Source: CAVXSP01 sp963724645 (lineage in GTDB: Bacteria > Acidobacteriota > Vicinamibacteria > Vicinamibacterales > SCN-69-37). Taken from it: a stretch of 64,000 nucleotides of DNA. Shown here one piece after another: positions 42,964 to 53,592 of the stretch. Every line of letters starts with the position of its first letter. Positions within the stretch are counted from its first letter, which is position 1. The notes under the pieces are model-generated. The model was not told the origin of the DNA, made no database searches, and saw only the letters and a list, made by a program, of their open reading frames with translations. The position numbers were made by a program, and so were the translations under genes. The stretch lies in assembly GCA_963724645.1 (NCBI GenBank), contig CAVRVJ010000007.1:124001-188000 (forward strand), given 5' to 3'.

Positions 42964-44737
42964 GTGGCAAGGTTCTTGAAGTTGCGCGGCCCGATGTCTT
43001 CACGTCTTGCTGCGCTGCCGGGCCGACTGAGCCGCGGCGTGGCGTTCTGGGGGACCTGCTTCCTGTTTGTGGCGCGCCGTACGAGCGCCTCGAGCCGCTC
43101 TTCGCGTTGCCTGGGCAGAACGTCACGACGGTGGAGGCGGCGATCGCGGCCGCGGCGACGGCGTGGGTTGTCGCACTCGTCGCCGCCGGACCCCGCCTGA
43201 ATGGCGCAACCGATTGACGTGGCCCGTGGCGGCCTGGCTGGGCGCGTCGGCCGTGGCGGCTCTCGCCGCACCAGTGTTTTACGTAAGCGCGATCAAGGTC
43301 GTGGCGCGGCTCGCCATTGGTTTCGTTGTGGTGTTGCTGGCGGTCAACGGCGTCACTAATCACGCCGCCTGACTGTGGTCACGGGTTCGCGGTCGCCAGC
43401 GCAACCGCGGTCGGAGCGCTGACGGTCCTCGACTACGCCGGGGTTCCTGCGGTCCTCGACTGGCTCGGCGCCTTTCACAGCGGCATCTGGGTCGTCGGCG
43501 GTCAATGCGGGCCAGCGGCACGTTTCAGTACCCGACCATCACGTCGATGTATCTGGAAATCACTTTTGCGCTAGCGCTCGGCAGCTTCCTGCAGGCGTGC
43601 GATCGACGGGCGCGTTTCGCCATCGCGCTGCTCTTTGCCGCCGTCCTGGTCATCGCCGAGGGCGTCGTCGTGACTTTCACGCGCGCCGGATTGATCACGA
43701 TGGGAGCCAGCCTCGTGTTCGTCGCCGCGAGCCGTTACCGGCGGCTGCGATTCGATCGCGGGTTGGCCGCGGTCGGGGCGCTCGCGGCGCTGGTCGTCCT
43801 GCTCGTCGTCTCGTCGGTGTCTGATTGAGTCGCTCCGCCTGAGGCTCACCACCCAGGGACAGGAGGACTGGTACCGCGCCGGCTTTCTGGTCCCCAGGAG
43901 TCTGTCCCTGGCCCCCAGTTCGTTGAACATGGTCGAGGCCACCGTAATCAACAAGGGACGCGTGACGTGGCAAGCCCGACGCGAGACCTCCGTTCCACGT
44001 GTCGTACCACTGGCTGGACGAGAACATGAACCGCGTCGTCCGGTACGACGGCCTTCGGACGGATCTGCCGCGCGCCGTTCCGCCCGGCGAGTTCCTGCGC
44101 GTGACGGTGCAGATCCGCGCCCCGGAAGAGGTCGGCCGCTACCGGTTGGCTGGGACGTCGTTCAGGAGGGCCGATTGTGGTTCAGCGCGGAGCCTGGCTC
44201 GCGGTTGGCTTGTCGACCGTGACCGTGAGCGGTCCTCCGGCGACTGCGGAGCCGCTGGGCACTGACAGGGCATCGCCGACCGTTCTGCCCGAGCAGGCCG
44301 TCCGCCTCGCGCGTCCGGTCCTATGGCGCGCTGCGCTCCGGATGTTTGCCGCCCATCCCGTTCTCGGGGTCGGCCCGGACAACTTCCGGTTGAGCTATGG
44401 CCCTTTCGCCGGAGTGGCTCACGCCGACCCTCGCGTGACAAGCAACAACATGTACCTCGAGGTCCTCACGGGCTCGGGGATCGTCGGTGCGGCGGCATTC
44501 CTGTTCCTATGCTGGCGGGCCCGGAGCGTCATCCGTGACGTCCGGCGGCATCTCACTCCGGCCGCGTGGTCACTCTATTCGGGTGTGACGGCGGCGGTGT
44601 TCGCCATCGTTCTTCACGGCCTGGTCGATTCGTTCCTCACGTTTACCCCGACTTATCTGGTCATTTCGCTGACGCTTGGCCTCGCCATCGCGCCAGCCTC
44701 GTGGACTGAGGCACTCGCGGATGCGCATCGCGTTTGA
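42964..44737 (+). pseudogene. O-antigen ligase / Wzy-like polymerase, many frameshifts
   Basis: Segments of one WaaL/Wzy-type membrane protein can be followed through all three frames: VAFWGTCFLFVAR; PGQNVTTVEAAIAAAATAWVVALVAAG; LTWPVAAWLGASAVAALAAPVFYVSAIKVV; SGTFQYPTITSMYLEITFALALG; VTFTRAGLITMGASLVFVAASRYRR; a periplasmic domain (YHWLDENMNRVVRYDGLRTDLP); then HPVLGVGPDNFRLSYGPF and NNMYLEVLTGSGIVGAAAFLFL. At least seven shifts of both signs occur. This may be a decayed gene or a poorly assembled stretch. Family members polymerise or ligate glycan repeat units in the periplasm. Confidence 0.75.
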
Positions 44738-46051
44738 CGGCACAACTCTCCGGCCCGCCCGGACAGGCGTCGGCTGCTATTCCGAGCGGCTGCTGCGGCA
44801 TCTCGCGCAGGAGGGCGCCGACGACGAGTTCGTCGTGGTCTCGAATCGAAAGGCAGACGTCTGGTCGCCGCTGCCGCCGAATGTGCGAGCGTTCGGCGGG
44901 CGGCGCGCGCTGGTGTCATTGGCCTGGCTGCAGCTGCTGGCGCCGGGGGTGTTGAAATCCATGCGCGCCGATGTGGCCCACTTCACGAACGGCGTGATGC
45001 CGTTCGCGAGCGGCGTTCCGTCGGTGGTCACGATCCATGACATGAGCCTGACGCTGTACCCGCACTACCATCCGCTGCGCCGGGTACTGCTGCACCGGCC
45101 GCTCGTGGATCTGACGGCACGCCGCGCCAATGCGATCATCACGCACTCGCACGCCGCCAAGCACGACATCGTGCGGATCTACGGGCTGGATCCGGCCCGC
45201 GTGCACGTCGTCCATCTGGCGCCGGCGCCCGAGTTCGTGCCGATCACCGACCGTGCCGCCCTGACCGCAGTGAAGGAACGCTATTCGCTGCCCGACCGGT
45301 TCATTCTGTACGTCGGCTCCATCGAGCCGCGGAAGAACTTCCGCGGCTCCTGGACGCGTTCGGCGAGCGCTATCGAGCCGGAGACCTCGACTGCCAGCTC
45401 GTCTGCGCGGGGCCTTACGGGTGGCGATCCCGCGACGTGGTGCGCCGCCTTGCGTCGCGGGATCTCGCGTCCGCGGTGCGTTTCCTCGGCTACGTTCCGT
45501 TTGCCGACCTGCCGGCCCTGTACAACCTCAGCAGCTTGTTCGTGTTTCCGTCGCTGTACGAAGGATTCGGGCTTCCGGTCATCGAAGCGATGGCGTGCGG
45601 CGTCGCCGTGCTCATCGGCCGCAGCGCCTCGCTCGTCGAAATCACCGGCGACGCCGTCGAGTCTGTCGATCCGCTGGACGGCCAGGCGCTGGGCGACGCG
45701 CTCGTGGCGCTCACCCATGACGACGAGCGGCGAAAAGAACTCGCGGCGCGCGGGCTGGCCCATTCGCGTCGATTCTCGTGGGAACGCGCCGCCCGGGAGA
45801 CGCTGAGTGTGTACCGGGCCGCGGCTGTCATCCGAGGCGGCGGAGAAGCAGCCGCTCGTTCCTGCCCTGCCAGCGCTCTCGGGAGAAGGGTCGTCGGTCT
45901 CGCCGGCAACTGCGCGAATCCTCTTCGGCCAGGCGTACTACCTGCGATTCGATCCCAAGCTCTGGGCGGCGAGCCAGCCGTATCCGCCGCTCGGTACCCT
46001 GTACGCGGCCGCCTACCTCCGGCATCATGGTTACGACGTCGCGCTCTTTGA
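44721..46051 (+). CDS. Glycosyltransferase family 4, one frameshift
   Basis: MRIAFDGTTLRPARTGVGCYSERLL opens a GT-B glycosyltransferase. The acceptor domain continues to ILYVGSIEPRKN at about 45340, where one base appears to be missing; the donor domain follows in another frame (ASAVRFLGYVPFADLPALYNLSSLFVFPSLYEGFGLPVIEAMACG) and includes the ExxxxxxxE motif. The homologous part ends near 45830, but the frame runs to a stop at 46051, overlapping the next gene. It probably adds a sugar (mannosyl-type retaining) in glycan assembly. Confidence 0.8.
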
Positions 46052-47410
46052 CGCGATGCTCGCCGAATCGGAGGCCGACTGGGCGGCTGCCCTCGATCGC
46101 GAACGGCCGGCGCTGGCTGTCCTGTACGAAGACAACTTCAATTACTTGAGCAAGATGTGTCTGCTCCGGATGCGCACCGCGGCCCTGCAGATGATCGCCG
46201 CCGCCCGCGCGCGCCACATTCCGGTCATCGTCGCCGGCTCGGATGCAACCGATCACCCTTCCGTCTACCTGGACGCCGGCGCCCGATGCGTGCTGCTCGG
46301 CGAGGGCGAAGTCACGCTCAAGGAAGTGGTGGGCTGCCTCATGAGCTCGTGCGCCACGTCTCTGGAGGAGATCCGAGGCGTCTGTTTTCGCGACGCGGAT
46401 GGCGGGTCGCGGCGTACACCGGCGCGGGAGCCGATCCGCGATCTCGAGAGCCTGCCGCGCCCCGCATGGGATCTCGTGGACGTCGGCCGCTACCGCGACA
46501 TCTGGCGCAGCCGGCACGCCTATCACTCGATGAATCTGGTCACGACACGCGGCTGCCCGTACAAGTGCAACTGGTGCGCGAAGCCGATCTACGGCCAGCG
46601 GTATACCGTCCGCCAGCCAGAGGCAGTCGTCGACGAAATCGCCTGGCTGAAGGACACGTACCAACCCGATCACCTGTGGGTCGCCGACGATATCTTCGGC
46701 CTCCAACCTGGCTGGGTCGAGCGATTTGCCGAGCTTGTCGTGGCGCGCGACGCCGTCGTGCCGTTCAAGTGCCTCATGCGCGCCGACGAGGTCGGCGCGA
46801 GCGTGGTCAAGGCGCTTCGCTCCGCGGGTTGCCGGACCGTCTGGATCGGCGCCGAATCGGGCTCGCAGCGGATCCTCAATGCCATGGACAAGGGCGTGCG
46901 TGTTCCGCAGATCACGGCGGCCGCGGCACATCTGCATGCTGCCGGCATCCAGGTCGGGCTGTTCCTCCAGTTCGGCTATCCAGGCGAGACGCGTGAGGAC
47001 ATCGAGCGCACGCTGCAGATGGTGCGGACGTGCCGCCCGACGACATCGGCGTGTCCGTGTCCTATCCGCTGCCGGGGACGCGTTTCTACGATCGCGTGCG
47101 CGCCGAGCTCGGCGAAAAGCAGAACTGGTTCGACTCGAGCGATCTTTCGACGATGTATCACGCGACTTATGGGCCTGAGTTCTACCGGGTGCTCCACCAG
47201 GCCGTCCACGCGGAATTCCGGCTTCGAAGGGCATCGGCGCACGCATCGGCGTTCTACCGTCCCTGGACGCTCCGGTCCAGGCATCTGCGGCACGCGGGCT
47301 CGGCGTTACTCAACGGCCTGAGGCTTCCATTGCTCCGGTGGCAACTGGATCAGTTCAGCCGCGGCCCGCTGCCGAGGCCCGTGGTGTCCGTGTCCACAGG
47401 CAGACCCTAA
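45807..47410 (+). CDS. B12-binding-domain radical SAM protein, one frameshift
   Basis: The N-terminal cobalamin-type domain (SQPYPPLGTLYAAAYLRHHGYDVALFDAML; HIPVIVAGSDATDHPSVYLDAGARCVLLGEGEVTL) is followed by the radical SAM core with TTRGCPYKCNWCAKP (CxxxCxxC) and GAESGSQRILNAMDKG. Near 47029 one base seems missing; the C-terminal part (DDIGVSVSYPLPGTRFYDRVRAELGEK) continues in the other frame to 47410. The exact start is uncertain. Members methylate unactivated carbons or form unusual C-C bonds; the substrate is unknown. Confidence 0.82.
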
Positions 47411-47411
47411 G

Positions 47412-48450
47412 GTGGCTGGCAGTCAGGCAACCACGGCGGCGTTGGCCTGGCTTGGCCAGACCGTCAATCGCACATTTGTTCTCCCTCTCGTCGTGTTCTT
47501 TCCCACGAGCCGGTGCAACAGCCGCTGTACGTCGTGCGCATGGTGGGCCAGCAGCGGCGAAGACGACTTGACGATCGACGAGATCGATGCGGTGGCCGCG
47601 TCGCTTGCGGTGCTCCGGACGAAACTCGTCGTCTTCTCGGGCGGCGAGCCGCTGCTGCGCCCGGACATCTTCGAGGTTGCGCGATTGTTCCGCCGGACCG
47701 GCGTGGCGCTGCATCTGCTCACGAGCGGCATTGGTCTCGCGCCGCGCGCCGCGAGCGTCGCGCACTGGTTCGAGCGAGTGATTGTCTCACTCGACGCCAG
47801 CACCGAAGAGGCGTACCGGGACATCCGTGGAGTAGCCGCGCTGTCGGCGGTCGAGTCGGGTGTCGCCCGACTCAAGGCAATCGCGCCCGGCTTGCCGGTG
47901 ACGGCCAGGGCGACGCTGCACCGCGCCAATTTCCGCGAGCTGCCTCGACTGATCACGAAAGCTCGGGCGATGTCATTCACGGCGATCTCGTTCCTGGCCG
48001 CCGACGTGGGCTCGCAGGCCTTTGGTCCACGCGCGCCCGCCGGCGTCAGCCAGCTCCTGCTCGACCGCGACGAGATCAAGGAATTTCGGGCGCTCATCGA
48101 CATCGTGACGAATGAGCGGGCCGAGGACTTTTCGAGCGGGTTTATTGCCGAGAGTCCAGCCAGGCTGCGCCGGCTGGCTCAGGTACTACGCGGCCATGAT
48201 CGGCGACGAACCGTTTCCACCGGCGACATGCAATGCGCCGTGGGTGTCGGCCGTGATCGAAGCCAATGGAGACGTCAAGCCGTGCTTCTTTCATGCGGCG
48301 GTGGGCAATGTTCGACGGGCGCCCGTCCCGGTCCTGATCCATCGCGAGCTCCGGGCGTTCCGCGCGAACCTGGATGTCCGCGCCAATCCGGTGTGCGAGC
48401 GATGCGTCTGCTCACTGAACGCCACCTGGAGGCACGCTCCGTGGAACTGA
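47412..48450 (+). CDS. Radical SAM protein with SPASM-like C-terminal cysteines, one frameshift
   Basis: The radical SAM cluster motif is SRCNSRCTSCAWW, followed by VVFSGGEPLLRPDIFEVARLF and VIVSLDASTEEAYRDIRGV. An extra G near 48182 shifts the frame; the C-terminal part (AMIGDEPFPPATCNAPWVSAVIEANGDVKPCFFHA, then VCERCVCS) carries five more cysteines like a SPASM/auxiliary-cluster domain. It starts 2 nt after the previous stop. Such proteins modify peptides, sugars or small molecules. The methyltransferase gene overlaps its end. Confidence 0.8.
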
Positions 48451-49256
48451 CCCTCCAGGCCCTGTCCGACACGCGGCAGGCGTTCGACGGTGTCGCGCGC
48501 ACCTACGATCGAGCCAACGCCGAGAATCCCGTGATCCGGTGGATGCGCGCGCGCACGATCCTGGCCGTGACCTCGCACGTGCCTTCCGGGTCGTCGCTCA
48601 TCGATCTCGGCTGCGGCCCCGGGGCTGACGCCGCCACGCTGGCCTGGCTCGGCTACCGAATCACTGCTATCGATTGGTCGCCGGCCATGGCTGAAGAGGC
48701 GGCTGGCAGGATGGCCAGGGAGGGACTCGAAACGCGCGTCAAAGTTCGCGCCCTTGGCATTCATGAGCTGGATCGACTGGATCCGGAGTCTTTCGACGGC
48801 GCGTATTCGGATCTCGGACCGCTCAATTGCGTGCCGGACCTGGTTGCCGCTGCGCGCAGAATCGGCGCGCGGCTGCGTCCGGGCGGCGTTCTGGTCGCGT
48901 CCGCGATCGGACGTGTGTGTCCGTGGGAGATCGGCCGATACGCGGTGGCCGGCGACTGGTCCCGGATCCGCGTGCGGTTTGCTCGTACGTTCGTGCCGGT
49001 GCCGCTCGAGGGGCGCACCGTCTGGACCCGGTATTACACGCCGGCCGAATTCGGGGCCGCCTTTCGCGCGGCCGGATTTCGTGTGGTGTCTCTCCAGGCC
49101 CTGGGCCTTCTGGTGCCGCCGCCCTATCTGCAGGGCCTGTGCCGCCGCCATCCGATCCTCATGCGCCGGCTCGAGTGGTTGGAGCAGCAGGTTGCCGGCT
49201 GGCCCGGCCTCCGCCAATGGGGTGACCACTTTCTGACGATCCTGCGGAAGGTCTGA
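48441..49256 (+). CDS. Class I SAM-dependent methyltransferase
   Basis: About 271 residues from a GTG overlapping the previous gene by 10 nt, with GGAGG upstream. Motif I is SLIDLGCGPGADAATLAWLGY, then ITAIDWSPAMAEEAAGRM and SDLGPLNCVPDL, and a typical methyltransferase C-terminus. The fold is certain, the acceptor is not. Its overlap with the SPASM-like radical SAM gene suggests they act on the same intermediate. Confidence 0.88.
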   Translation: MELTLQALSDTRQAFDGVARTYDRANAENPVIRWMRARTILAVTSHVPSGSSLIDLGCGPGADAATLAWLGYRITAIDWSPAMAEEAAGRMAREGLETRVKVRALGIHELDRLDPESFDGAYSDLGPLNCVPDLVAAARRIGARLRPGGVLVASAIGRVCPWEIGRYAVAGDWSRIRVRFARTFVPVPLEGRTVWTRYYTPAEFGAAFRAAGFRVVSLQALGLLVPPPYLQGLCRRHPILMRRLEWLEQQVAGWPGLRQWGDHFLTILRKV

Positions 49257-49260
49257 CGTC

Positions 49261-50160
49261 ATGTGGCTGCCGACCTTTGCGTGTGACTGCGGGCGCGCCC
49301 TTTCGACGCAGCATCTTGCCGTAGCGACATGTCCCTCGTGCGGAACTCGTCACGTGCGGGATGAGCGTCTTTTTCGATGTGCGCGGCCGGAACGCCTGGC
49401 CGCCGCCGAGCCGTTTCTCGCGCAATATCGCGCCGTTCGGCAGCGCGATGGATATCGCATCGATCGCGCCGAGTACTATCGGTCGCTCCCGCACGTCACG
49501 CGGGACGATCCGCAGTGGCACGTCTGGCGAGTCCGTGAGCGCAGCTTCCGGCGGCTCTGCCGTTTCCTGCGCTCGCGGCAGCCGGCCGCGGCGCCGACGG
49601 TGCTCGACCTCGGAGCGGGCAGCGCATGGCTTTCGTACCGGATCGCTAAAGCCGGCGGCCGGCCGGTGGCCGTCGACCTGCTGATCGACGATCGGGATGG
49701 GCTGGGTGTCCAGGCGCACTATGACGTCCCCTTTCCCTGCGTGCAGGCCGACTTCGACGCGTTGCCGTTCGTGCCGCATCAGTTCGACGTCGTTATTTTC
49801 AATGGATCGCTGCACTACTCGCCTGAGATTTCGGCGACGCTCGCCCGCGCGGCGCGAATGCTGACACCGGGCGGCGCGCTCATCGTGATCGATTCCCCTG
49901 TTTTCACGGATGCCTCGAACGGCATGGCGATGCGTGAACGCGTTCGCGAGCGCCTGCGCGTCGATTATGGCGTTCCGACTCCTATCGAGCCTGGCGAGGG
50001 GTTCCTGACGTTCGGGCAGTTGGCCTCCTGCGCCGCCTCGCTCGGCATGTCGCCGCGATTCTTCGCGTCGGCCAGAGGCGTTCGCGAACGACTCGGCCGT
50101 CTCGCGCGACGAAGGCGCGATCCGGGCGAAGCCTCGTTCGGCGTGTGGGTGGCGACATGA
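49261..50160 (+). CDS. Methyltransferase with N-terminal zinc ribbon
   Basis: A 299-residue protein. The first 35 residues carry CDCG and CPSCG pairs, a zinc ribbon. The methyltransferase domain begins near residue 115 (PTVLDLGAGSAWLSYRIAKAGGRPVAVDLLIDD), with FDVVIFNGSLHYSPEISATLARAARMLTPGGALIVIDSP. It overlaps the next radical SAM gene by 4 nt (ATGA). Zinc-ribbon methyltransferases of this type often occur in glycan or natural-product loci. Frame intact. Confidence 0.88.
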   Translation: MWLPTFACDCGRALSTQHLAVATCPSCGTRHVRDERLFRCARPERLAAAEPFLAQYRAVRQRDGYRIDRAEYYRSLPHVTRDDPQWHVWRVRERSFRRLCRFLRSRQPAAAPTVLDLGAGSAWLSYRIAKAGGRPVAVDLLIDDRDGLGVQAHYDVPFPCVQADFDALPFVPHQFDVVIFNGSLHYSPEISATLARAARMLTPGGALIVIDSPVFTDASNGMAMRERVRERLRVDYGVPTPIEPGEGFLTFGQLASCAASLGMSPRFFASARGVRERLGRLARRRRDPGEASFGVWVAT

Positions 50161-51635
50161 TCGTGCTCTTCAACCCGGTATCCACCACCCCGGGCAAGCA
50201 GCCGTTGCCGCTGTCCCTGCTGTCGTTGGCCGCGGTGCTGGACGACCGTATCAGTTGGCGGCTCGTCGACGGCAACATCGAGCGGGATCCGGCGGCCGCG
50301 ATCATCGAGTTGGCTGCGAACGCCCCGAGAGCGGAGCCGGCGATCCTGGCGGTGACCGTGATGCCCGGACCTCAGTTGACGCAGGCGGTCGCAGTCTGCC
50401 GCCGGGTGCGCGCCGCCCGCCCGGAACTGCGCATCGTCTGGGGCGGCTATTTCCCGACGCAGCACACCGACGTCGTCCTGCGCGCATCCTACGTGGATTT
50501 CGTCATCCGTTCGCAGGGCGAGCGGCCGCTGCTCGATCTGATCGACGCCGTGCAATTCGGCGGATCGCTCGACGGGGTCAGCGGCCTCTCCTGGAAGCGA
50601 GACGGCGAGATCGTTCACAACCCGCTCGGGGTGCTCACGCCGCTCGGCGATCTGCCGGACCTTCCGTATGCCCGGATGCCGATGGAGCAGTATCTTCACC
50701 GCAACTATCTGGGCCGCCGCACCGTCGCTCACAATTCGTCGTTCGGATGTCCGTTTGCGTGCGGATTCTGCGCGGTCGGTGCGATGGCGCAGCGGCGCTG
50801 GGTGGCGCAGAGCCCGGAGCGCATGGCCAGGATCATCGGCGGTCTCCATCACATCTATGGCGTGGATGCCGTCCAGATGCACGACATGGATTTCTTCATT
50901 TCCGAGCCTCGAACGGCTGAGTTCTCGTCGCGCATTACGCCACTGAGCATTCGGTGGTGGGGCCTGGGACGCACGGACATTCTGATGGGGTACTCCGACA
51001 CGACGTGGCGCGCGATGGCGCGATCCGGGCTGAAGATGGTCTTCTCGGGCGCCGAGTCGGGATCGGCGACCCAGTTGGCCGCGATGAACAAAGGCGGTCG
51101 CGCGTCGCCGGCGCTCACCCTCGAGTTGGCGCGCCGCATGCGCGAATTCCAGATCGTCCCGGAATTCTCGTTTGTGCTTGGATGCCCGCCCGATCCGCTC
51201 GGCGATGTGGCGGTCACGTTCGAGTTCATCCGCCGCCTGAAAGAAGTCAACCCGTCGACCGAGATCGTCCTGTATGCCTACACGCCGGTCCCGCTCGACG
51301 GCGAGCTGTACAGCGCCGCGGAGCACGCGCAATTCGCGTTTCCGGACACGCTCGATCTTTGGGCGACGCCGAAATGGGAGAAACTGGCGATGCGCCGGGG
51401 CGAAGGCATTCCATGGATGACCAGGGGCGTTCGGCGCCGGATGCGCAATTTCGAACGCGTCATCAATGCGTTCTATCCGACCGTCACCGATCCGTCGCTC
51501 CTCGGTTGGCATCGGGCGGCGCTGAAGGCCGCCAGCGCCTGGCGGTACGCGCTGAGGTGGTACCACGCGCCGTACGAGTTGCAGGCGCTGCATCGGCTGA
51601 TCCGCTATCAGCGCCCGGAAACGACGGGGTTCTGA
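50157..51635 (+). CDS. B12-binding-domain radical SAM protein
   Basis: About 492 residues in one intact frame. Cobalamin-binding-type N-terminus (MIVLFNPVSTTPGKQPLPLSLLSLAAVL; IVWGGYFPTQHTDVVLRASYVDFVIRSQGE), then the cluster motif SSFGCPFACGFCAVGAM and GAESGSATQLAAMNKGG. It is the second of three such proteins in the cluster and the clearest one. The likely reaction is radical methylation or rearrangement of a lipid, sugar or polyketide-like intermediate; nothing in the sequence identifies which. Confidence 0.9.
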   Translation: MIVLFNPVSTTPGKQPLPLSLLSLAAVLDDRISWRLVDGNIERDPAAAIIELAANAPRAEPAILAVTVMPGPQLTQAVAVCRRVRAARPELRIVWGGYFPTQHTDVVLRASYVDFVIRSQGERPLLDLIDAVQFGGSLDGVSGLSWKRDGEIVHNPLGVLTPLGDLPDLPYARMPMEQYLHRNYLGRRTVAHNSSFGCPFACGFCAVGAMAQRRWVAQSPERMARIIGGLHHIYGVDAVQMHDMDFFISEPRTAEFSSRITPLSIRWWGLGRTDILMGYSDTTWRAMARSGLKMVFSGAESGSATQLAAMNKGGRASPALTLELARRMREFQIVPEFSFVLGCPPDPLGDVAVTFEFIRRLKEVNPSTEIVLYAYTPVPLDGELYSAAEHAQFAFPDTLDLWATPKWEKLAMRRGEGIPWMTRGVRRRMRNFERVINAFYPTVTDPSLLGWHRAALKAASAWRYALRWYHAPYELQALHRLIRYQRPETTGF

Positions 51636-51636
51636 C

Positions 51637-52350
51637 GTGGCACATCTCGAGTCCACTCTGTCCCCGAGGGCCGCGTACGACCTGTGGGCAGGAACCTATC
51701 CACCCACGGCACACAACGCCCTGATGCGCACCGAACAGCACGAGGTGGCAGGCATCATCAACTCGCTGCACCCGGCGCGCGCGCTGGATGTGGGCACCGG
51801 GTCGGGCCGCTACCTGTCCAGTACTCGCGGCTGCGGGCGCGTCGTTGGTCATCGGCCTCGATTTCTCATCCACGATGCTGGCTCGCGTGTCGTTCCGCGC
51901 GCCACGCGTGTGTGGCGACGCGCGTTCGCTGCCGTTTGTCAGCAGCACGTTCGATCTCGTCAATGCTTCCCTGATCGCAGGGGATGTCGCAGACTCACCG
52001 GCTGGGTGGAAGGGTTGGCACGCGTGCTGACGCAGGGCGGACACCTCGTCTATTCCGACTTCCATCCATCGTGGGCGATCCACGGCTGGCGGCGGACGTT
52101 TCAGTCGGTCGACGGCCGGACCATCGATCTGCCGTACGTGCCGCACACCATTGCGGACCATCGGAACGCGATTCGTCGCGCGGGACTCAGCCGAGATTGC
52201 CATTCGCGAAGTTCGCCTGCGCGACTGACAACGATGCGCCGGTGAAGACGTTTTGCGCGCCTGGGGCGACCCGCCGGTGGTGCTCGTGGTGCTCACGCCG
52301 TCAGGCTGGCGCATTCAGCATCGGCTCGCATCCGGGAGACGGCTGACGCC
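51637..52350 (+). pseudogene. Class I methyltransferase, several frameshifts
   Basis: Recognisable pieces are RAAYDLWAGTYPPTAHNALMR and ARALDVGTGSGRYL in the first frame, GASLVIGLDFSSTMLARVSFR with FDLVNASLIAGDVAD in the second, and LARVLTQGGHLVYSDFHPSWAIHGWRR back in the first. Shifts lie near 51822 (extra base), 52000 (missing base) and 52190. The order of motifs is that of an UbiE-like methyltransferase. The true end is near 52350-52375 in the last frame. Sequence error or decay cannot be separated. Confidence 0.65.
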
Positions 52351-53573
52351 ATGTGGCCTCGTGCCGTGTCATTCGTGAATGGCTGGGTCGTGGGGGAGGA
52401 GGGTATCGCCACGTCGGTGAGGTTCGGTTCGACGATTCTCGGCGTCGGCAAAGCGCCCCGCCGCGGAGATCACGTGGTCGACATTGCCGGCGCATTCGTG
52501 CTGCCGGGTCTGGTCAACGCCCACGATCACCTGGAGTTGAATCACTACGGCCGGCTGAAATTTCGTGGGCGTCATACAAACGTGTCGCAGTGGATCGACG
52601 ACATACGACCCCGTCTGCGGGAGGATGCCCGCATTCGGGCGGGCCAGGTCTCACGCCCTTTCGCACCGACTGTTCATCGGCGCGCTCAAGAATCTGCTCG
52701 CCGGGGTGACGACGGTTGCCCATCACAACCCGTTCTACCGGGAGTTGCGGCGCGGGTGTCCCATCCGCGTCGTGGACCGATACGGATGGGCTCACTCGTT
52801 CGGGCTCGAGCGCGCGCCGGCCGGTGCGCGCGGCGAGTCGGGAGGCGAAGTGGCGGCGCGCCATCGAGCCACGCCGCAGGACGCCCCGTTCTTCGTGCAC
52901 CTCGCGGAAGGTATCGACCAGGCGGCGAGGCCGAACTGTGCCGGCTCGAGCGCCTGGGCTGTCTCACACCGAATGTCGTCCTTGTGCACGGCGTCGCCAT
53001 CGACCCCGCGATCGTGGCCGCGAGTCTCGGCCAGCGGCGCCGGGCTTGTCTGGTGTCCGGCGTCCAACATGTTCCTGTTCGATCGAACAGCGCCGGTCCG
53101 GGCCTTTCTCGACTCATCGAACGAGAAGGCCACGGCCGCATCGCATTGGGAACCGATTCCAGGCTGTCGGGCAGCCGGGATTTGCTCGACGAGATGCGGA
53201 GTGCCTCGGCCGCTGCGACGATATCGGCTGGCGAATTGCTCGACATGGTGACCACGGTGGGCGCGACGCTGCTGCGGCAGCCTGCTGCCGGGCGCATTCG
53301 TCGCAGGCGGGCCGGCCGATCTGCTGGTGATCCCGCGCCTCAGCGGCGATCCGGCACGCGCGCTGCTTGCCGCCAACCGGCGCGACCTCGCGCTGGTTGT
53401 CGTCGCGGGCCGGCCGTTGATCGGAGACCCGTCAATGAGCGGCCGTGTTTTTCGCGCGGGCGGCCAGCAGCCGTGCGGTCGTCGTGGATGGCATCGCCAA
53501 GATCGCGCACGCGGCGCTGGTGCGCCGGATTGCGGCTTGTCCCATCGCCGAGCCCGGGGTCGAGGCCGCGTGA
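52351..53573 (+). pseudogene. Metal-dependent amidohydrolase, several frameshifts
   Basis: The start MWPRAVSFVNGWVVGEEGIATSVRFG leads to the metal motif VLPGLVNAHDHLELNHYGRL. Later pieces in changing frames are NLLAGVTTVAHHNPFYREL, VVLVHGVAIDPAI, WCPASNMFLFDRTAPVRAFL, GRIALGTDSRLSGSRDLLDEMR and ADLLVIPRLSGDPARALL, in the order of the cytosine-deaminase/chlorohydrolase-type amidohydrolase family. At least five shifts occur. It sits among radical SAM and transferase genes and, if functional, would hydrolyse a cyclic or linear amide or amidine. Confidence 0.65.
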
Positions 53574-53592
53574 AGGTTGGCTCCTCCGGCCA

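Noticed and set aside
42915..43372. Separate small genes in the O-antigen ligase region
   Set aside because: Each short frame encodes consecutive pieces of one membrane protein, so they are fragments caused by frameshifts.
49965..51656. 563-codon minus-strand frame opposite the second B12-radical SAM gene
   Set aside because: Composition is Arg/Glu-rich without motifs, while the plus strand encodes a clear radical SAM protein.
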